NCBI GenBank assembly: GCA_903907305.1
Contig: CAIVNT010000464.1
Coordinates: forward strand, 1-6,157
Direction of reading: 5' to 3'
From: an uncultured Ignavibacteriota bacterium
GTDB lineage: Bacteria > Bacteroidota > Ignavibacteria > UBA10030 > UBA8401
Length of the DNA: 6,157 nt
This document shows, in pieces, positions 5,137 to 6,157 of the stretch (position 1 is its first letter; each line of letters begins with the position of its first letter). The notes below the pieces were generated by a model, which was given only the letters and a program-made list of their open reading frames with translations, made no database searches and was not told the DNA's origin. Made by a program: the position numbers and the translations under genes.

Positions 5137-6157
5137 CTAATATTTAAAATATATTCGTTTTTTTTCTTTACCAACCATGATATCGAACTCGCCTTCTTCG
5201 GTGATCATCTTCAGATCTTTTCCAACAAATGCAAGATCTTCCGAATTGACGGTAAATTCCAGTTCGCTTGTTTCCCCCGGTGCAAGTAGCGATGTTTTTT
5301 GAAATTTTCGCAGCCGTTTAACGGAAGGAGTAATAGAAGCGACAAGATCGGTGCTATAGAGTTCAATCGTCTCTTTCCCTGCCATTCGTCCCGTATTCGT
5401 GACCTTCACTTTTATTGTAAGAGGTCTTTCAAGTTTCAATGTGTCGGAAGAAAATGTCAATTCCGAAACTTTAAATGTGGTATAGCTTAATCCAAACCCG
5501 AATTCATACTGGGGATTGAATCCAAAAGAATATTTATATGGAGCGACCTGTTCAACAGCCTCTTCAAGATATTTATGATCATACGTACTGAACGAACCGG
5601 AATACCGCGGATAGGTGACAGGAAGTTTACCGGAAGGATTTGCATCGCCGAAGATGATATCGGCAACGGCAGTGCCGCCTTGAGAACCGGGACAGTATGC
5701 CATGATGACCGAACTCAGGAGTGGTTCAATCTTCCGGATAACTCTCGTACGCCCTTGAGTGAAGACGGCGATGATCGGTTTTTTCGTTTTACTTAACGCC
5801 ATCACCAATTGCTGCTGAATTTCAGGCAATTCCAGATCTTCAACATTTCCGGGAGTCTCAGCATATGCCTCTTCACCGAGGCAGACAATGATATAATCAA
5901 CATCTTTTGCCATTGTTACACTCTTCGCAATACCGACATCAGTCGAAGTGAACTCTGTCCCTTTTTGATAGACTGTATTTTTATTCTTGGATTGTACCGC
6001 TTGAAGAATGGTCCGTAGATCCTTTGAGAAATACTCTTCCGATGTTCCCTGCCATGTATACGACCATGCGCCGTGCAGTGTTGTCAACGAACTTGCGGCG
6101 GGACCGGTGACGAGGATCTTTTTATTTTTCGGCAACGGAAGGATATTCTTTTCATTC
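5137..6157 (-). CDS. GH3 beta-glycosidase (beta-glucosidase-like), C-terminal part
   Basis: The gene enters from the right edge, leaving 339 C-terminal codons visible; the frame is open to the edge, so the TTG at 6135 is not a real start. The first visible residues, NEKNILPLPKNKKILVTGP, are the usual beginning of the GH3 C-terminal alpha/beta sandwich after the catalytic barrel. LGEEAYAETPGNVEDLELP (93-111) is the loop expected to carry the acid/base glutamate. NPSGKLPVTYPR (173-184) and YEFGFGLSYTTF (217-228) are classic GH3 signatures. A fibronectin-III-like domain (about 240-335) ends the protein. The nucleophile aspartate and any signal peptide lie outside the window. GH3 enzymes of this architecture release terminal beta-linked sugars, mostly glucose or xylose, from the oligosaccharides that GH5 enzymes produce. 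Confidence 0.93.
   Translation of the reverse strand, partial: NEKNILPLPKNKKILVTGPAASSLTTLHGAWSYTWQGTSEEYFSKDLRTILQAVQSKNKNTVYQKGTEFTSTDVGIAKSVTMAKDVDYIIVCLGEEAYAETPGNVEDLELPEIQQQLVMALSKTKKPIIAVFTQGRTRVIRKIEPLLSSVIMAYCPGSQGGTAVADIIFGDANPSGKLPVTYPRYSGSFSTYDHKYLEEAVEQVAPYKYSFGFNPQYEFGFGLSYTTFKVSELTFSSDTLKLERPLTIKVKVTNTGRMAGKETIELYSTDLVASITPSVKRLRKFQKTSLLAPGETSELEFTVNSEDLAFVGKDLKMITEEGEFDIMVGKEKKRIYFKY

Noticed and set aside
6133..6135. TTG as the start of the GH3 gene
   Set aside because: The frame continues to the window edge with NEKNILPLP, the normal linker into the GH3 C-terminal domain, so the gene is cut by the edge.

Overview
This looks like a contig piece from a mesophilic, moderate-GC Gram-negative bacterium, most likely of the Bacteroidota/Chlorobiota-Ignavibacteria (FCB) side. 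The guess rests on weak signs: a Cys-lipoprotein glycosidase, secreted glycosidases with mostly weak ribosome binding sites, and a bacterial type III polyketide synthase paired with a methyltransferase. No rRNA, tRNA, transposase or CRISPR was seen. All six supported genes lie on the minus strand, so the window reads from right to left.

Right part (6157 down to 2095) is a compact polysaccharide-degradation operon. In transcription order it holds the C-terminal part of a GH3 beta-glycosidase (cut by the window edge), a small secreted stand-alone CBM6-like carbohydrate-binding protein, a secreted GH5 endoglucanase of the Cel5A/GH5_2 type, and a second, unrelated-looking GH5 enzyme that is a lipoprotein. 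Gaps are 8, 31 and 6 bases. The 31-base gap carries a GC-rich hairpin directly after the CBM6 stop codon. Together the set suggests attack on a beta-glucan such as cellulose, mixed-linkage glucan or glucomannan: endo-cleavage by the GH5 enzymes, help from a binding protein, and release of terminal sugars by GH3.

The middle (about 2094 down to 1565) has no convincing gene. It contains an in-frame 22-codon continuation past the stop of the lipoprotein GH5 that looks like the missing last helix of the barrel, a ~100-bp nested palindrome that resembles a small non-autonomous mobile element, and the leader of the next operon.

Left part (1564 down to 1) is a phenolic-lipid type operon: a complete type III polyketide synthase (chalcone-synthase fold, Cys-His-Asn triad intact) followed by a SAM-dependent methyltransferase whose start codon overlaps the synthase stop codon (TGATG). 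The methyltransferase runs off the left edge. Nothing ties this operon functionally to the glycosidase operon apart from position and strand.
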